From Aquibium carbonis (GTDB lineage Bacteria > Pseudomonadota > Alphaproteobacteria > Rhizobiales > Rhizobiaceae): 64,000 nucleotides of DNA. Position 1 is the first letter of the stretch. Each line of letters starts with the position of its first letter. The notes under the pieces are model-generated. The model searched no databases, was not told the origin of the DNA, and saw nothing but the letters and a program-made list of their open reading frames with translations. The stretch is from assembly GCF_003970795.1 (NCBI RefSeq), contig NZ_RWKW01000090.1, forward strand, positions 1 to 64,000, written 5' to 3'. Shown in pieces: positions 26,589 to 35,437 of the stretch. Both the position numbers and the translations under genes were made by a program.

Positions 26589-28234
26589 AAACCGGTGGCC
26601 AGCTGATCGTCGACGCCCTCGAGGCCAACGGCGTCGAAACCGTCTTCTGCGTGCCGGGCGAAAGCTACCTCGCGGTGCTCGACGCGCTGCATGATTCCGC
26701 CATCCGCACGATCGTCTGCCGCCAGGAAGGCGGCGCCGCGATGATGGCCGACTGTGCCGGACGCCTGACCGGCAAGCCCGGCGTCTGCTTCGTGACGCGG
26801 GGCCCGGGCGCCACCAACGCCTCGGCCGGCATCCATATCGCCGCGCAGGATTCCATCCCGCTGGTCCTGTTCATCGGCCAGGTGGCGCGCGGCAACCTGG
26901 AACGCGAGGCCTTCCAGGAGGTCGACTACAAGGCCTTCTACGGTTCGATCGCCAAGTGGGTGGTCGAGATCGACGATCCGGCCCGCGTGCCCGAACTCGT
27001 CACCCGAGCCTTCGCGATCGCAACCGCGGGCCGGCCCGGACCCGTGGTGATCTCGTTGCCGGAAGACATGCTGACCGAAGCCTGCGAGACGGTCGCCCCG
27101 CTGGCATTCACACCGGTCGAGACCGCGCCGGCCCCGCATGTGATCCAGCAGGCGATCGACCTGCTTGCCGCCGCCAAGCGGCCGATCGCCATCCTCGGCG
27201 GCACGCGCTGGAGTGAACGCGCGGTGGCCGACTTTCAGCGTTCGGCGGAAAGCTGGTCGCTTCCGGTCGGCTGTTCCTTCCGTCGCCAGATGCTGTTCGA
27301 CCACCTCCACCCCTGCTATGCCGGCGATGTCGGCATCGGGCCGAACCCGGCGCTTGCCGCTGCCATCCGGGACGCGGATGTGGTGCTTCTGATCGGCGGG
27401 CGCTTCGGCGAGATGCCGTCGTCCGACTATTCGCTTCTGAAGAGCCCCTATCCCGAACAGACGCTGATCCACGTCCATCCGGACGCCGGCGAACTGGGCC
27501 GGGTATACCGCCCGACGATCGCCATCAACGCCTCACCCGACGCCTTCGCGGCTGCCTTTGCCGGTCACGGCCCCAAGGCGCCGCCGGCCTGGTCCGAGCG
27601 GACGGAAGCGCTGCACCGCGCCTATCTCGACTGGTCGACGCCGCCGGAGAGCGGCCCCGGCGCCGTCCACATGGGGCCGATCATGTCGTATCTCGAAAGC
27701 GTGTTGCCCGACGACGCCATCCTGACCAATGGCGCCGGCAACTACGCTACCTGGATCCACCGATTCCATCGTTTCCGCCGCTTTGCCACGCATGGCGCGC
27801 CGACGTCGGGATCGATGGGCTATGGCACGCCGGCCGCGGTCGCCGCAAAGGCGCTGTTCCCGGAGCGCGAGGTGATCGCCTTTGCCGGCGACGGCTGTTT
27901 TCTGATGAATGGCCAGGAATTCGCCACCGCCGTGCAGTACGACCTGCCGATCGTCGTGGTGGTGGTCAACAACGGCATCTACGGGACCATCCGCATGCAC
28001 CAGGAGCGGGAGTATCCCGGCCGGACCGTCGCCACCGACCTCGTCAATCCCGACTTTGCCGCGCTTGCCCGAGCCTATGGCGGCCATGGCGAGACGGTGG
28101 AGAGGACAGCCGACTTCGCGTCGGCCTTCGAACGCGCGCGGGCCAGCGGCCGGCCTGCGATCATCGAGATCCGGCTCGACCCCGAAGCGATCACCCCGAC
28201 ACGCACTTTGACCGACATCCGCGAGAAACGCTGA
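26585..28234 (+). CDS. Thiamine pyrophosphate-dependent enzyme (acetolactate synthase large-subunit-like)
   Basis: TPP enzyme of the acetolactate synthase/benzoylformate decarboxylase family, 549 residues. Catalytic Glu in VCRQEGGAAMMAD near residue 46, GPGATNA near 76, and the TPP-Mg motif AGDGCFLMNGQEFATA to VVVVNNGIYG near 436-466 are all complete. No regulatory-subunit gene is nearby, and ilvB-type genes usually have one, so a catabolic decarboxylase or ligase role is more likely than branched-chain synthesis. Start ATG overlaps the CoA-transferase stop (ATGA). Together they probably activate an acid to its CoA ester and process a 2-oxo or oxalyl-type acid; the compound is not identified. 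Confidence 0.85.
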   Translation: MKTGGQLIVDALEANGVETVFCVPGESYLAVLDALHDSAIRTIVCRQEGGAAMMADCAGRLTGKPGVCFVTRGPGATNASAGIHIAAQDSIPLVLFIGQVARGNLEREAFQEVDYKAFYGSIAKWVVEIDDPARVPELVTRAFAIATAGRPGPVVISLPEDMLTEACETVAPLAFTPVETAPAPHVIQQAIDLLAAAKRPIAILGGTRWSERAVADFQRSAESWSLPVGCSFRRQMLFDHLHPCYAGDVGIGPNPALAAAIRDADVVLLIGGRFGEMPSSDYSLLKSPYPEQTLIHVHPDAGELGRVYRPTIAINASPDAFAAAFAGHGPKAPPAWSERTEALHRAYLDWSTPPESGPGAVHMGPIMSYLESVLPDDAILTNGAGNYATWIHRFHRFRRFATHGAPTSGSMGYGTPAAVAAKALFPEREVIAFAGDGCFLMNGQEFATAVQYDLPIVVVVVNNGIYGTIRMHQEREYPGRTVATDLVNPDFAALARAYGGHGETVERTADFASAFERARASGRPAIIEIRLDPEAITPTRTLTDIREKR

Positions 28235-28317
28235 CCGGTCGCCGCGGCACCTCATCGCGTGTGGCGCGTGCGCGCATAGGGTGATATGGCAGCGGCGGAT
28301 TTTCTGGAGACCATCGC

Positions 28318-29055
28318 ATGAACCCCGCGCCGACGGCGTCCATCACGGTCGTCATTCCATGTCGAAACGAAGCCGACAACGTGGCCTTCCTCCTCGACGA
28401 GGTGGACGCCGCGCTGGCCGGACGCGACTACGAGATCGTCATCGTGGACGACGGATCGACCGACCGAACCGCCGAAGTGCTGGCGGCGCGGATGGGTACG
28501 TCCGGCGGCAGGCTGCGTCACATCCGGCATGATCGCTCGGCGGGGCAGAGCGCGGCCGTGCGGTCTGGCGTCTGGCATGCCGCCAAGGACATCGTCGTGA
28601 CCATGGACGGCGACGGGCAGAACGACCCGGCCTACCTCCCCAAGCTTGCCGACGCGCTGATGGCGGCCGGCCCGGGCTGCGGCATCGCCGCCGGGCAGAG
28701 GCTGAAGCGGACCGACACCAAGCTGAAGCAGCTTTCGTCGCGCTTCGCCAACAATCTGCGCGAGATGATCCTGCGCGACGGTACGCGCGACTCGGGCTGC
28801 GGCCTGAAAGCCTTGCCGACCGCGGTTTTCAGGCAGCTGCCCTTCTTCGACGGCTGGCATCGCTACTTGCCGGCGCTGGTGATCCGCGAAGGCTATTCGG
28901 TGGTCCACATCGATGTGACCGATCGGCAGCGCCGCTTCGGAAAATCCAATTACGGCATTCTCGATCGCGGCCTGCGGGGCGTGCTCGACCTGTTCGGCGT
29001 GTGGTGGCTGAGGCGCCGCCGCAAAGTCGTTCCGCAGGTCAGGGAGGTGAAATGA
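28318..29055 (+). CDS. Family 2 glycosyltransferase (polyprenyl-phosphate sugar transferase, DPM1/RgtE-like)
   Basis: A 245-residue GT2 enzyme that should load a sugar onto a polyprenyl phosphate. TVVIPCRNEADNVAFLL near 10, IVIVDDGSTDRT near 40-51, DGDGQNDPAYLP near 97 (the DxD-like metal site) and RDSGCGLKA near 158 are DPM1-type motifs. It lacks the C-terminal membrane helices of ArnC. The next two genes, a LAB_N membrane protein and a GT39 transferase, follow with overlap and a 7-base gap, so this is a lipid-linked sugar pathway. In Rhizobium, RgtE makes dodecaprenyl-P-galacturonate for lipid A transferases; the same role is a reasonable inference. Confidence 0.84.
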   Translation: MNPAPTASITVVIPCRNEADNVAFLLDEVDAALAGRDYEIVIVDDGSTDRTAEVLAARMGTSGGRLRHIRHDRSAGQSAAVRSGVWHAAKDIVVTMDGDGQNDPAYLPKLADALMAAGPGCGIAAGQRLKRTDTKLKQLSSRFANNLREMILRDGTRDSGCGLKALPTAVFRQLPFFDGWHRYLPALVIREGYSVVHIDVTDRQRRFGKSNYGILDRGLRGVLDLFGVWWLRRRRKVVPQVREVK

Positions 29056-29384
29056 TGACCTGGCTGCAGTCGCTATCCGTCTGGATGCACGATGTCTTCG
29101 TGGCACAGTTCGACGGCTGGATCGTTCTCGGCTTCGTCGCCCAGGCGATGTTCACCATGAGGTTCGTGGTGCAATGGCTGGCATCCGAGCGCGAGAAGCG
29201 GTCGGTCGTGCCGATCGCCTTCTGGTTCTTCTCGCTCGGCGGCGGGGCGCTGCTGCTCGTCTACGCCATCCAGCGCCAGGATCCCGTCTTCATCGCCGGC
29301 CAGGGCATGGGCCTTCTGATCTATGTCCGGAACCTGTGGCTGATCTTCAACGAGCGCCGCAGCCTGTCGCAACAGGCGGACTAA
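29055..29384 (+). CDS. Stand-alone LAB_N (lipid-A-disaccharide synthase N-terminal) membrane protein
   Basis: A 109-residue membrane protein with three predicted helices: about 18-36, 51-70 and 75-95. The sequence VLGFVAQAMFTMRFVVQWLA plus PIAFWFFSLGGGALLLVYAI is the LAB_N domain, seen in some LpxB proteins as an N-terminal addition. Here it stands alone between a GT2 and a GT39 gene. A GGAGGT site lies 6 bases before the ATG at 29055; the ATG one codon earlier (29052) overlaps the GT2 stop and is also possible. Its role is unknown; transport of the lipid-linked sugar across the inner membrane would suit its place. Confidence 0.8.
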   Translation: MTWLQSLSVWMHDVFVAQFDGWIVLGFVAQAMFTMRFVVQWLASEREKRSVVPIAFWFFSLGGGALLLVYAIQRQDPVFIAGQGMGLLIYVRNLWLIFNERRSLSQQAD

Positions 29385-29391
29385 GGCGGGC

Positions 29392-31092
29392 ATGGCGGCG
29401 CCCGCGATTTCCTCCGCGTCCTTGCGACTGGGCGCGTTGCATCAGGTGCTCTTGGTTCTCCTGTGCCTGTTTGCCTTCGTGCCAGGCATCGCGACCCTGC
29501 CGCCCACCGATCGCGACGAATCCCGCTTCGTCCAGGCCACGAAGCAGATGGTGGCGAGCGGCGACTATGTCGACATCCGCTTCCAGGACGTTCCACGCTA
29601 CAAGAAGCCGGCCGGCATCTACTGGCTGCAATCGGCCGCGCTGACGCTGACGGGACAAGGCGCCGACGCGCCGATCTGGGCCTACCGCCTCGTGTCGGTC
29701 GCCGCCGCGACGATCGCCGTTCTTGCCACCGCGCGGCTCGGCGCAGCCCTGTTCGGGACGGGCGCCGGGCTGATTGCCGGCACGGCGCTCGCCGGCATCG
29801 TGATGCTCTTGTTCGAAGGCCGTATCGCCAAGACCGACGCGACGCTTCTGGCCACCGCCGTCATTGCCCAGGCCGCGCTGGCGCGGGTCTATCTCGCCGC
29901 CCGAGGGCGGATCGAGCCGTCGGCCGCGGCCCCCTGGATCATGTGGGCCGCGCTGGGCGCGTCGATCCTGATCAAGGGGCCGGTGGTTCCGGCCCTGTCG
30001 GCACTGACGGTGGCGTCGCTTCTGGTGCTCGACCGGGATCGCGCCTGGCTGGGACGGCTCAAGGCCGGGCGCGGCGTGCTGTTGATGCTTCTGATCGCCG
30101 CTCCATGGCTGGTCCTCATCACCTGGAAGAGCGGGGTCGAGTTCTGGCAGAAATCGATCGGCGAGGATTTCATCTCCAAGATCGGATCCGGGCAGGAATC
30201 GCATGGATTCCCGCCCGGCTATTATGCCGCGATCTACGTGCTGTTCCTGTTTCCCTTCGCACCGCTGGCGCTGCGAGGCGGTTTCAAGGCGCTCAACCGC
30301 ATGCGCGAGGATCCGGCTCTTCTGTTCCTCGTCTGCTGGTACGTGCCCTACTGGGTGATGATCGAACTGATCCCGACCAAGCTGCCGCATTATGCGCTAC
30401 CGGCGTATCCGGCGGTCCTGCTGGCGATGGGCTGGGCGCTGACGAGTGCCAGCGCGGCCACGACGGAGCTGAAGCGGTGGCAGCTCTGGCTCTGGTGGGC
30501 GACCATCGTCGGTTTCGGGCTGGTGAGCGTGGCGCTTGCGGTCCTGTCGGTCGCCGCGACCCCCTACCTCACCGGCTCATTCTCGATCTGGGGCGTTGTC
30601 GCCGCCATTCTTCTCCTGGCGGGCGCCTGGCTCGGCTCCGGCATCGGCCCGAACACGAGCTTCCGGGGCGCCATCCTGCCGGCGACACTCGCGTCTGCCG
30701 CCGCGTTCGCGATCCTGGCGACCGTGGTCGCTCCCGGTCTCAGGCCGATCTGGCTGTCGCCGCAGCTCGCGGCAACCTTCGCCGAAGTGAAGACGTGTCC
30801 CGATTCGCGCCTCGTCTCGGTCGGCTATCACGAGCCGAGCCTGGTGTTCCTCGCCGGCACGGACACGCTGCTTGCCGGCACCCGAGAAGCGGCCCTGGAA
30901 CTGGCAAACAATCCGGACTGCACGATCTTGATGATCGACGATCGTTCGATGGAAGCCTTCGCCGCGACCATGCCTGGCGGGCTGGACTCGCTGGAAGAGC
31001 TCGGCACGGTCGAAGGCTTCAACTATTCCAAGGGAACCGCCCGGTTCCTTCGCTTCTTCCGGATGCAGCCCTCGGACCCCGCCACGAACTGA
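29392..31092 (+). CDS. GT39/ArnT-like glycosyltransferase (lipid A or core sugar transferase)
   Basis: Polytopic PMT-family transferase of 566 residues with about twelve membrane helices. The first periplasmic loop carries PPTDRDESRFVQATKQM near 37-53 and RFQDVPRYKKPAGIYWLQ near 63-80, the acidic and KP-rich motifs of ArnT and of the Rhizobium RgtA-D galacturonosyltransferases. LIPTKLPHYALPAYPA near 326 is the second ArnT landmark. It should move a sugar from a polyprenyl phosphate to lipid A or core on the periplasmic side. It starts 7 bases after the LAB_N gene. Galacturonate is more likely than aminoarabinose because arnA-type genes are absent here. Confidence 0.84.
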   Translation: MAAPAISSASLRLGALHQVLLVLLCLFAFVPGIATLPPTDRDESRFVQATKQMVASGDYVDIRFQDVPRYKKPAGIYWLQSAALTLTGQGADAPIWAYRLVSVAAATIAVLATARLGAALFGTGAGLIAGTALAGIVMLLFEGRIAKTDATLLATAVIAQAALARVYLAARGRIEPSAAAPWIMWAALGASILIKGPVVPALSALTVASLLVLDRDRAWLGRLKAGRGVLLMLLIAAPWLVLITWKSGVEFWQKSIGEDFISKIGSGQESHGFPPGYYAAIYVLFLFPFAPLALRGGFKALNRMREDPALLFLVCWYVPYWVMIELIPTKLPHYALPAYPAVLLAMGWALTSASAATTELKRWQLWLWWATIVGFGLVSVALAVLSVAATPYLTGSFSIWGVVAAILLLAGAWLGSGIGPNTSFRGAILPATLASAAAFAILATVVAPGLRPIWLSPQLAATFAEVKTCPDSRLVSVGYHEPSLVFLAGTDTLLAGTREAALELANNPDCTILMIDDRSMEAFAATMPGGLDSLEELGTVEGFNYSKGTARFLRFFRMQPSDPATN

Positions 31093-31108
31093 GCGGCAAC
31101 GCGACCGC

Positions 31109-32188
31109 TCAGGTCGCGTCGAAGTCGAGCACCAGCCTTTGCGACAAGGGCCGCGTCTGGCAGGCGAGCGTGAACCCGGCTTCGATTTCCCAGGGCTCGA
31201 GCGAAAAATTCACGGCCATTTCCGACTGGCCTTCGACAACCCGGCAGCGGCAGGTGCAGCACATGCCGCCGGCGCAGGAGTAGGGCAGCTCGAGGCCGGC
31301 CGCATGGGCCGCGTCCAGAACCGTCGAAGCGCCCTCGCCCATCGGGAATCCCCGGCGAACGCCGTCGAGAACGACCTCGATCGACACGCCTTCGGCGACG
31401 GCCTTCTGCGCGGCGGCCGAGGGCGCGCGTGGCGCCGGCGCCTCGCCCGACGGCGTGAAGCGCTCGAACCGGATGCGGTCGGGATCGACGCCCAGATCCT
31501 TCAGCGCCAGAGAGACGTCATCGATCATCTCGCCGGGTCCGCACAGGAAAACACCGTCGCTGGAGAACGGGTCGATCAGTCCGAGCTCGGCCATGCGGCG
31601 GATGCGGCCGCCATCGATGCGGCCGTTCAGCAGGTCGACGTCCTGCTTTTCACGCGACAGGAGATTGACCAGCGAAAAACGCCGCATGTGGGCATCCTTC
31701 AGATCCTGCAACTCCTCGCGGAACATGATGGTGTCGGTGGTGCGGTTGCCGTAGACGAGCGTGACCGTGCTGGCCGGCTCGTGGGCGAGAACCGTCTTGG
31801 CGATCGAAAGCATCGGGGTGATGCCGGAGCCCGAGGCGATGAGCAGGTAGTCGTGGCGTTCGCCGGCCAGCGAAGTGAAGCGGCCTTCCGGCGGCATCAC
31901 GCGGATGGTGTCGCCGATCGACAACACCTCGTTGACGAAGCGCGAGAAGCGACCGTCGGCCACCTTCTTGACGCCGACCTTGAGCATCGTCTCGCCGGGC
32001 GCCGAGCAGATCGAATAGGAGCGGCGCACGTCCTGTCCGTCGACGGTGGCCGCCAGCGTCAGGTACTGGCCTGGCTTGAACGCGAATTCCTCGCGCAGTT
32101 CGTCCGGGACCGCGAAGGCGACGGCCACGGCCTCGGGCGTCTGGCGTTCGATGTCGGTGACGGTCAGGTCGTGGAAACGAGGTACCAT
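31109..32188 (-). CDS. paaE: Phenylacetyl-CoA epoxidase reductase subunit
   Basis: NADPH-dependent reductase that feeds electrons to the PaaABC di-iron epoxidase. In its 359 residues a ferredoxin-NADP reductase module comes first (RRSYSICSAPGE near 49 binds FAD; ASGSGITPMLSI near 107 binds NAD(P)), followed by a plant-type 2Fe-2S domain (PYSCAGGMCCTCRCRV near 305, last Cys in TLACQ). It is the last gene of a tightly packed paaABCDE operon, 7 bases after paaD, and convergent with the ArnT-like gene. The ATG at 32188 is chosen over a much longer upstream frame that runs through paaD. Confidence 0.95.
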   Translation of the reverse strand: MVPRFHDLTVTDIERQTPEAVAVAFAVPDELREEFAFKPGQYLTLAATVDGQDVRRSYSICSAPGETMLKVGVKKVADGRFSRFVNEVLSIGDTIRVMPPEGRFTSLAGERHDYLLIASGSGITPMLSIAKTVLAHEPASTVTLVYGNRTTDTIMFREELQDLKDAHMRRFSLVNLLSREKQDVDLLNGRIDGGRIRRMAELGLIDPFSSDGVFLCGPGEMIDDVSLALKDLGVDPDRIRFERFTPSGEAPAPRAPSAAAQKAVAEGVSIEVVLDGVRRGFPMGEGASTVLDAAHAAGLELPYSCAGGMCCTCRCRVVEGQSEMAVNFSLEPWEIEAGFTLACQTRPLSQRLVLDFDAT

Positions 32189-32195
32189 TCGAGCC

Positions 32196-32702
32196 TCAGA
32201 TGCATTTGAAATAATCGAAGGGTTCGCGGCAGGCGAGGCAGCGCCAATGCGCCTTGCAGGCCGTGGAACCGAATTCGGAAAGCCGTTCCGTCTTGGCAGA
32301 ACCGCAGCGCGGACAGGCGACCTCGATCTCGCCAAACAGCGAGCGGATCGACGACGACGCCTGCTGGGGCGGCGCGATGCCGTAGTCGCGCAGTTTCTCG
32401 CGTCCTTCAGGCGTGATCCAGTCGGTCGTCCAGGCTGGAGAGACGACGCGTTCGACACGCGCCTCGAAGCCCGCATCGCGCAAGGCCGCCTCGACGGCGA
32501 GTTCGATGGCGAGCACCGCCGGGCAGCCTGAGTAGGTGGGCGTCACCCTCGCCACCGCCACGCCGTCGACCAGTTCGACGGATCGCAGGATGCCGAGATC
32601 GGCGACGGTGACGCAGGGAACCTCGGGGTCGGGAACCGAAGCAGCAGCGGCCCACGCCTGCTGGCGCGTATCGAGTCCCGTCGCCCCCCCAACCATCGTC
32701 AT
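32196..32702 (-). CDS. paaD: Phenylacetate degradation protein PaaD (Fe-S assembly/DUF59)
   Basis: A 168-residue protein needed for maturation of the phenylacetyl-CoA epoxidase, probably in iron-sulfur cluster delivery. The N-terminal half is a MIP18/DUF59 domain (VPDPEVPCVTVADLGILRSV near 22, TPTYSGCPA near 56). The C-terminal half has a zinc-ribbon pattern CPRCGSAKT and CKAHWRCLACREPFDYFKC. It starts 4 bases after paaC stops, with GGTGAG upstream of ATG 32702; a second ATG two codons later is possible. An 'operon-internal' role agrees with its place between paaC and paaE. Confidence 0.93.
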   Translation of the reverse strand: MTMVGGATGLDTRQQAWAAAASVPDPEVPCVTVADLGILRSVELVDGVAVARVTPTYSGCPAVLAIELAVEAALRDAGFEARVERVVSPAWTTDWITPEGREKLRDYGIAPPQQASSSIRSLFGEIEVACPRCGSAKTERLSEFGSTACKAHWRCLACREPFDYFKCI

Positions 32703-32706
32703 CGGC

Positions 32707-33480
32707 TCACCACGTCGCCCCGGGATAAGTGCGCTGGATGTGCTGGAGGTCGGCAAGCAGGAAGCCCATCGCCTCGCCGTGCATCCCCTTGCGGCCACCG
32801 CGCTGGCTGTAGGGGGGCGTGATGAAGGTGAGCCCGGCTTCCGCGAAGATCGGCCCGATGATCCGGTCGAAGGCCGGCCGCAGCGACGAGGGCTGAGGCG
32901 CGATGCCGGCAGCGGAGGCCTGCACCGTCACCGGATCGTCCTCGAAGATCTCGTCCAGGTACGGCGCCAGTTCCTCGATGGCGTCCTCCATGCGACGACG
33001 GCTTTCTTCGGTGCCGTCGCCCAGCCGCACCACCCACTCGCCGGCATGGCGGATGTGGTAAGCGACCTCCTTGACCGCCTTGGCGGCGATGCCGGCGACG
33101 GTGGCGTCGGTCGACGAGGCGGCAGCCTTCCAGAACGGTTCCATGAAAGCGGCGAAATAGAGCTGGCGAAGCATGGTCTGCGCGAAGTCGCCGTTCGGGC
33201 GTTCCACCAGAAGGCAGTTCAGATACTCGCGCTCGAGACGCAGATAGGCGAGATCGTCCTCGGTGCGGCCCTTGCCCTCGACGTCGGCGGCATAGGTGTA
33301 GAGCGCACGCGCCTGGCCGATCAGGTCCAGCGCCATGTTGGGCATGGCGAGGTCTTCCTCCAGCATCGGCGCGTGGCCGCACCATTCCGACAGGCGGTGA
33401 CCAAGCACGAGATGATCGTCGGCTAGTCGGAGCAGCAAGGTCAGCAGCGTGTCGCGGTCGATCGTGGCGGCGGCGCCCAT
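32707..33480 (-). CDS. paaC: Phenylacetyl-CoA epoxidase structural subunit
   Basis: A 257-residue ferritin-like subunit that pairs with PaaA in the ring 1,2-epoxidase. LLRLADDHLVLGHRLSEWCGHAPMLEEDLA near residues 14-43 and VKEVAYHIRHAGEWVVRLGD near 120-139 are characteristic; the di-iron site itself is in PaaA. Its ATG overlaps the last base of the paaB stop (TGATG), a coupled start. paaD follows after 4 bases. The length is normal for PaaC. Confidence 0.95.
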   Translation of the reverse strand: MGAAATIDRDTLLTLLLRLADDHLVLGHRLSEWCGHAPMLEEDLAMPNMALDLIGQARALYTYAADVEGKGRTEDDLAYLRLEREYLNCLLVERPNGDFAQTMLRQLYFAAFMEPFWKAAASSTDATVAGIAAKAVKEVAYHIRHAGEWVVRLGDGTEESRRRMEDAIEELAPYLDEIFEDDPVTVQASAAGIAPQPSSLRPAFDRIIGPIFAEAGLTFITPPYSQRGGRKGMHGEAMGFLLADLQHIQRTYPGATW

Positions 33481-33767
33481 CACATGTGCCCCACTTCGTC
33501 CGGAACCGTGTAGAAGGTCGGGTGGCGGTAAATCTTCGACGCGGTCGGCTCGAAGTTCTCTTCCTTCTGGAGCGGGTCCGAAGCGACGATCGCCGCCGAC
33601 GGCACGACCCAGATCGACACGCCCTCCCCGCGACGGGTGTAGACGTCGCGCGCCGCCTGCAACGCCATCACCTCGTCGGCGGCGTGCACGGAGCCGCAAT
33701 GCTTGTGCGCGAGGCCATTGCGCGGCCGGATGAAAACCTCCCAGAGCGGGATCTCGTTCTTTGCCAT
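33480..33767 (-). CDS. paaB: Phenylacetyl-CoA epoxidase subunit PaaB
   Basis: A 95-residue subunit of the phenylacetyl-CoA 1,2-epoxidase that bridges the PaaAC heterodimers. WEVFIRPRNGLAHKHCGSVH near 9-28 and MALQAARDVYTRRGEGVSIWVV near 33-54 are almost invariant in PaaB. It is preceded by 103 bases after paaA and its stop overlaps the paaC start. A clear AGGAGG-type site lies before the ATG at 33767. The 103-base gap before it holds no other gene. Confidence 0.95.
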   Translation of the reverse strand: MAKNEIPLWEVFIRPRNGLAHKHCGSVHAADEVMALQAARDVYTRRGEGVSIWVVPSAAIVASDPLQKEENFEPTASKIYRHPTFYTVPDEVGHM

Positions 33768-33870
33768 GATCTGGTCCTCCTGGGCGCCCGCCAGGCGAGC
33801 GGCTGGGCATATTCAGATTGCGTACGCGGCGGCGCCCGCGCGCCGCCCTCCGGAACTCACCTGGACAGGT

Positions 33871-34866
33871 CTATTCCGCCGCGAGCTTCGTCGCTTCGCG
33901 GCGCGCCCTGCGCTTCTCGGCGTGAGCCAGCGCAGCCTCGCGCACCCAGGCGCCGTCGTCCCAGGCCTTCCTGCGCGCGGCGAGGCGCTCGCGGTTCATC
34001 GGGCCGCCGCCCTTGACGACACGCCAGAACTCGTCCCAGTCGATGGCGCCGAAATCATAGGCGCCGCGCTCGTCGTTCCACTTGAGTTCGGGGTCAGGAA
34101 AAGTCAGGCCGAGATACTCGCCCTGCGGCACGGTGGCGTCGACGAATTTCTGGCGAAGCTCGTCATTGGTGAAGCGCTTGATCTTCCACCTCATCGACTG
34201 GTCGCCGTGCTGGCTGTCGGAATCATGCGGGCCGAACATCATCAGCGAAGGCCACCACCAGCGGTTCAGCGCGTCCTGCGCCATCTCCTTCTGCCCCGGC
34301 GTGCCCTGCGCGAGCGTCATCATGATCTCGTAGCCCTGGCGCTGGTGAAAACTCTCTTCCTTGCAGACGCGGATCATGGCGCGCGCATAGGGCCCGTAAG
34401 AGCAGCGGCAGAGCGGAATCTGGTTCATGATCGCGGCGCCGTCGACCAGCCAGCCGATCGCGCCGATATCGGCCCAGGTGAGCGTCGGATAGTTGAAGAT
34501 CGAGGAGTACTTCGCCTTGCCGGCCAGAAGCTCCTCGGTCATCTGCTCGCGGCTGACACCGAGCGTCTCGGCCGCCGAATAGAGGTAGAGCCCATGGCCG
34601 CCCTCATCCTGCACCTTGGCCAGCAGCGCGGCCTTGCGGCGCAGCGACGGTGCGCGGGTAATCCAGTTGCCTTCCGGCAGCATGCCGACGATCTCGGAAT
34701 GCGCGTGCTGGCCGATCTGGCGGATGAGCGTGCGGCGATAGCCTTCCGGCATCGGGTCGTTCGGCTCGATCTTTTCCTCGGCGTCGATTCGCGCCTGGAA
34801 GGCGGCGAGAAACGCTTCGTCCTCGTTGGTTTCGGTCTTTGCGCCGATCAGGCCCTGGCTGTACAT
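33871..34866 (-). CDS. paaA: Phenylacetyl-CoA epoxidase catalytic subunit
   Basis: Catalytic di-iron subunit, 331 residues, that inserts oxygen across the ring of phenylacetyl-CoA to give the 1,2-epoxide. The EX2H iron motifs are in [17 protein letters not shown] near 103 and [18 protein letters not shown] near 175. [18 protein letters not shown] near 210-227 is typical of PaaA. It is the first gene of paaABCDE. GGAGGAG precedes the ATG at 34866; the frame is open 19 codons upstream but without homology. Transcription should start in the 105-base region shared with the divergent thioesterase gene. Confidence 0.96.
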   Translation of the reverse strand: MYSQGLIGAKTETNEDEAFLAAFQARIDAEEKIEPNDPMPEGYRRTLIRQIGQHAHSEIVGMLPEGNWITRAPSLRRKAALLAKVQDEGGHGLYLYSAAETLGVSREQMTEELLAGKAKYSSIFNYPTLTWADIGAIGWLVDGAAIMNQIPLCRCSYGPYARAMIRVCKEESFHQRQGYEIMMTLAQGTPGQKEMAQDALNRWWWPSLMMFGPHDSDSQHGDQSMRWKIKRFTNDELRQKFVDATVPQGEYLGLTFPDPELKWNDERGAYDFGAIDWDEFWRVVKGGGPMNRERLAARRKAWDDGAWVREAALAHAEKRRARREATKLAAE

Positions 34867-34971
34867 GACGTCTCCTCCGTGGGTGGATCGTAACACATCC
34901 GCCTCATGCGGGATATGTAACAAAAAAGATCGATGATTTCAATCTTTCGTAACACGACAAGGGAGGCGTGG
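34867..34971. promoter_or_regulatory. Divergent paaA / thioesterase promoter region with repeated GTAACA
   Basis: GTAACA occurs three times on the plus strand, at 34890, 34917 and 34949, and AAAGAT (34925-34930) faces ATCTTT (34942-34947). The stretch is AT-rich compared with its surroundings. These are candidate operator half-sites for PaaX or another regulator; no match to the E. coli PaaX site is visible. Confidence 0.4.
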
Positions 34972-35388
34972 ATGCAATTCGGCGTGAAGGAAGCGGAGGA
35001 GACGCTGGCCAGGGTGTTCGCGCCCTGGATCGTGCAGATGGGGCTGAAGCCGATCAGCTTCGATGCCGGCGGCGGCGACTTCGTCCTGCCGGAGAACCGG
35101 ACGCTCGTTCACATCGGCGGCGTGATCTGCGGCCAGGCCACCGCGTCTGCCGCCGACACCTGCTCGGTCGTGGCGCTGGCGGCGCTGAACGGGCGATTTC
35201 GGATCTGCACCACCGTCGACCTGACGACGCACTTCGTCCGCCCGCTGAAGCCCGGAGACGTCGACATCCGCGTCGACGTGCTCTCCAACGGCAAGCGCAT
35301 GGCCTACACGCGGGTGGAGATGCGGGCGAAGGGCGAGACGAAGGTGGCGGTAACCGCGACGAGCGCCTTTGCCTATCTGGAGGACTGA
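34972..35388 (+). CDS. PaaI-family hotdog thioesterase
   Basis: A 138-residue hotdog-fold protein. The helix and strand around PENRTLVHIGGVICGQATASAADTCSVVALAA (near 41-72) and THFVRPLKPGDVDIRVDVLS near 89-108 are typical of the PaaI/acyl-CoA thioesterase group. It differs from the true PaaI at 39116-39556, which carries the NGHDICHGG motif. It is divergent from paaA, so it may hydrolyse stalled CoA intermediates when the paa pathway is on. GGGAGG lies before the ATG at 34972; the longer frame start at 34933 has no ribosome binding site. Actual substrate is unknown. Confidence 0.82.
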   Translation: MQFGVKEAEETLARVFAPWIVQMGLKPISFDAGGGDFVLPENRTLVHIGGVICGQATASAADTCSVVALAALNGRFRICTTVDLTTHFVRPLKPGDVDIRVDVLSNGKRMAYTRVEMRAKGETKVAVTATSAFAYLED

Positions 35389-35437
35389 AAGGCGGCGCCG
35401 CGTGACGAAGAAAGGAAATGCGCCTATATTCCCGAGC

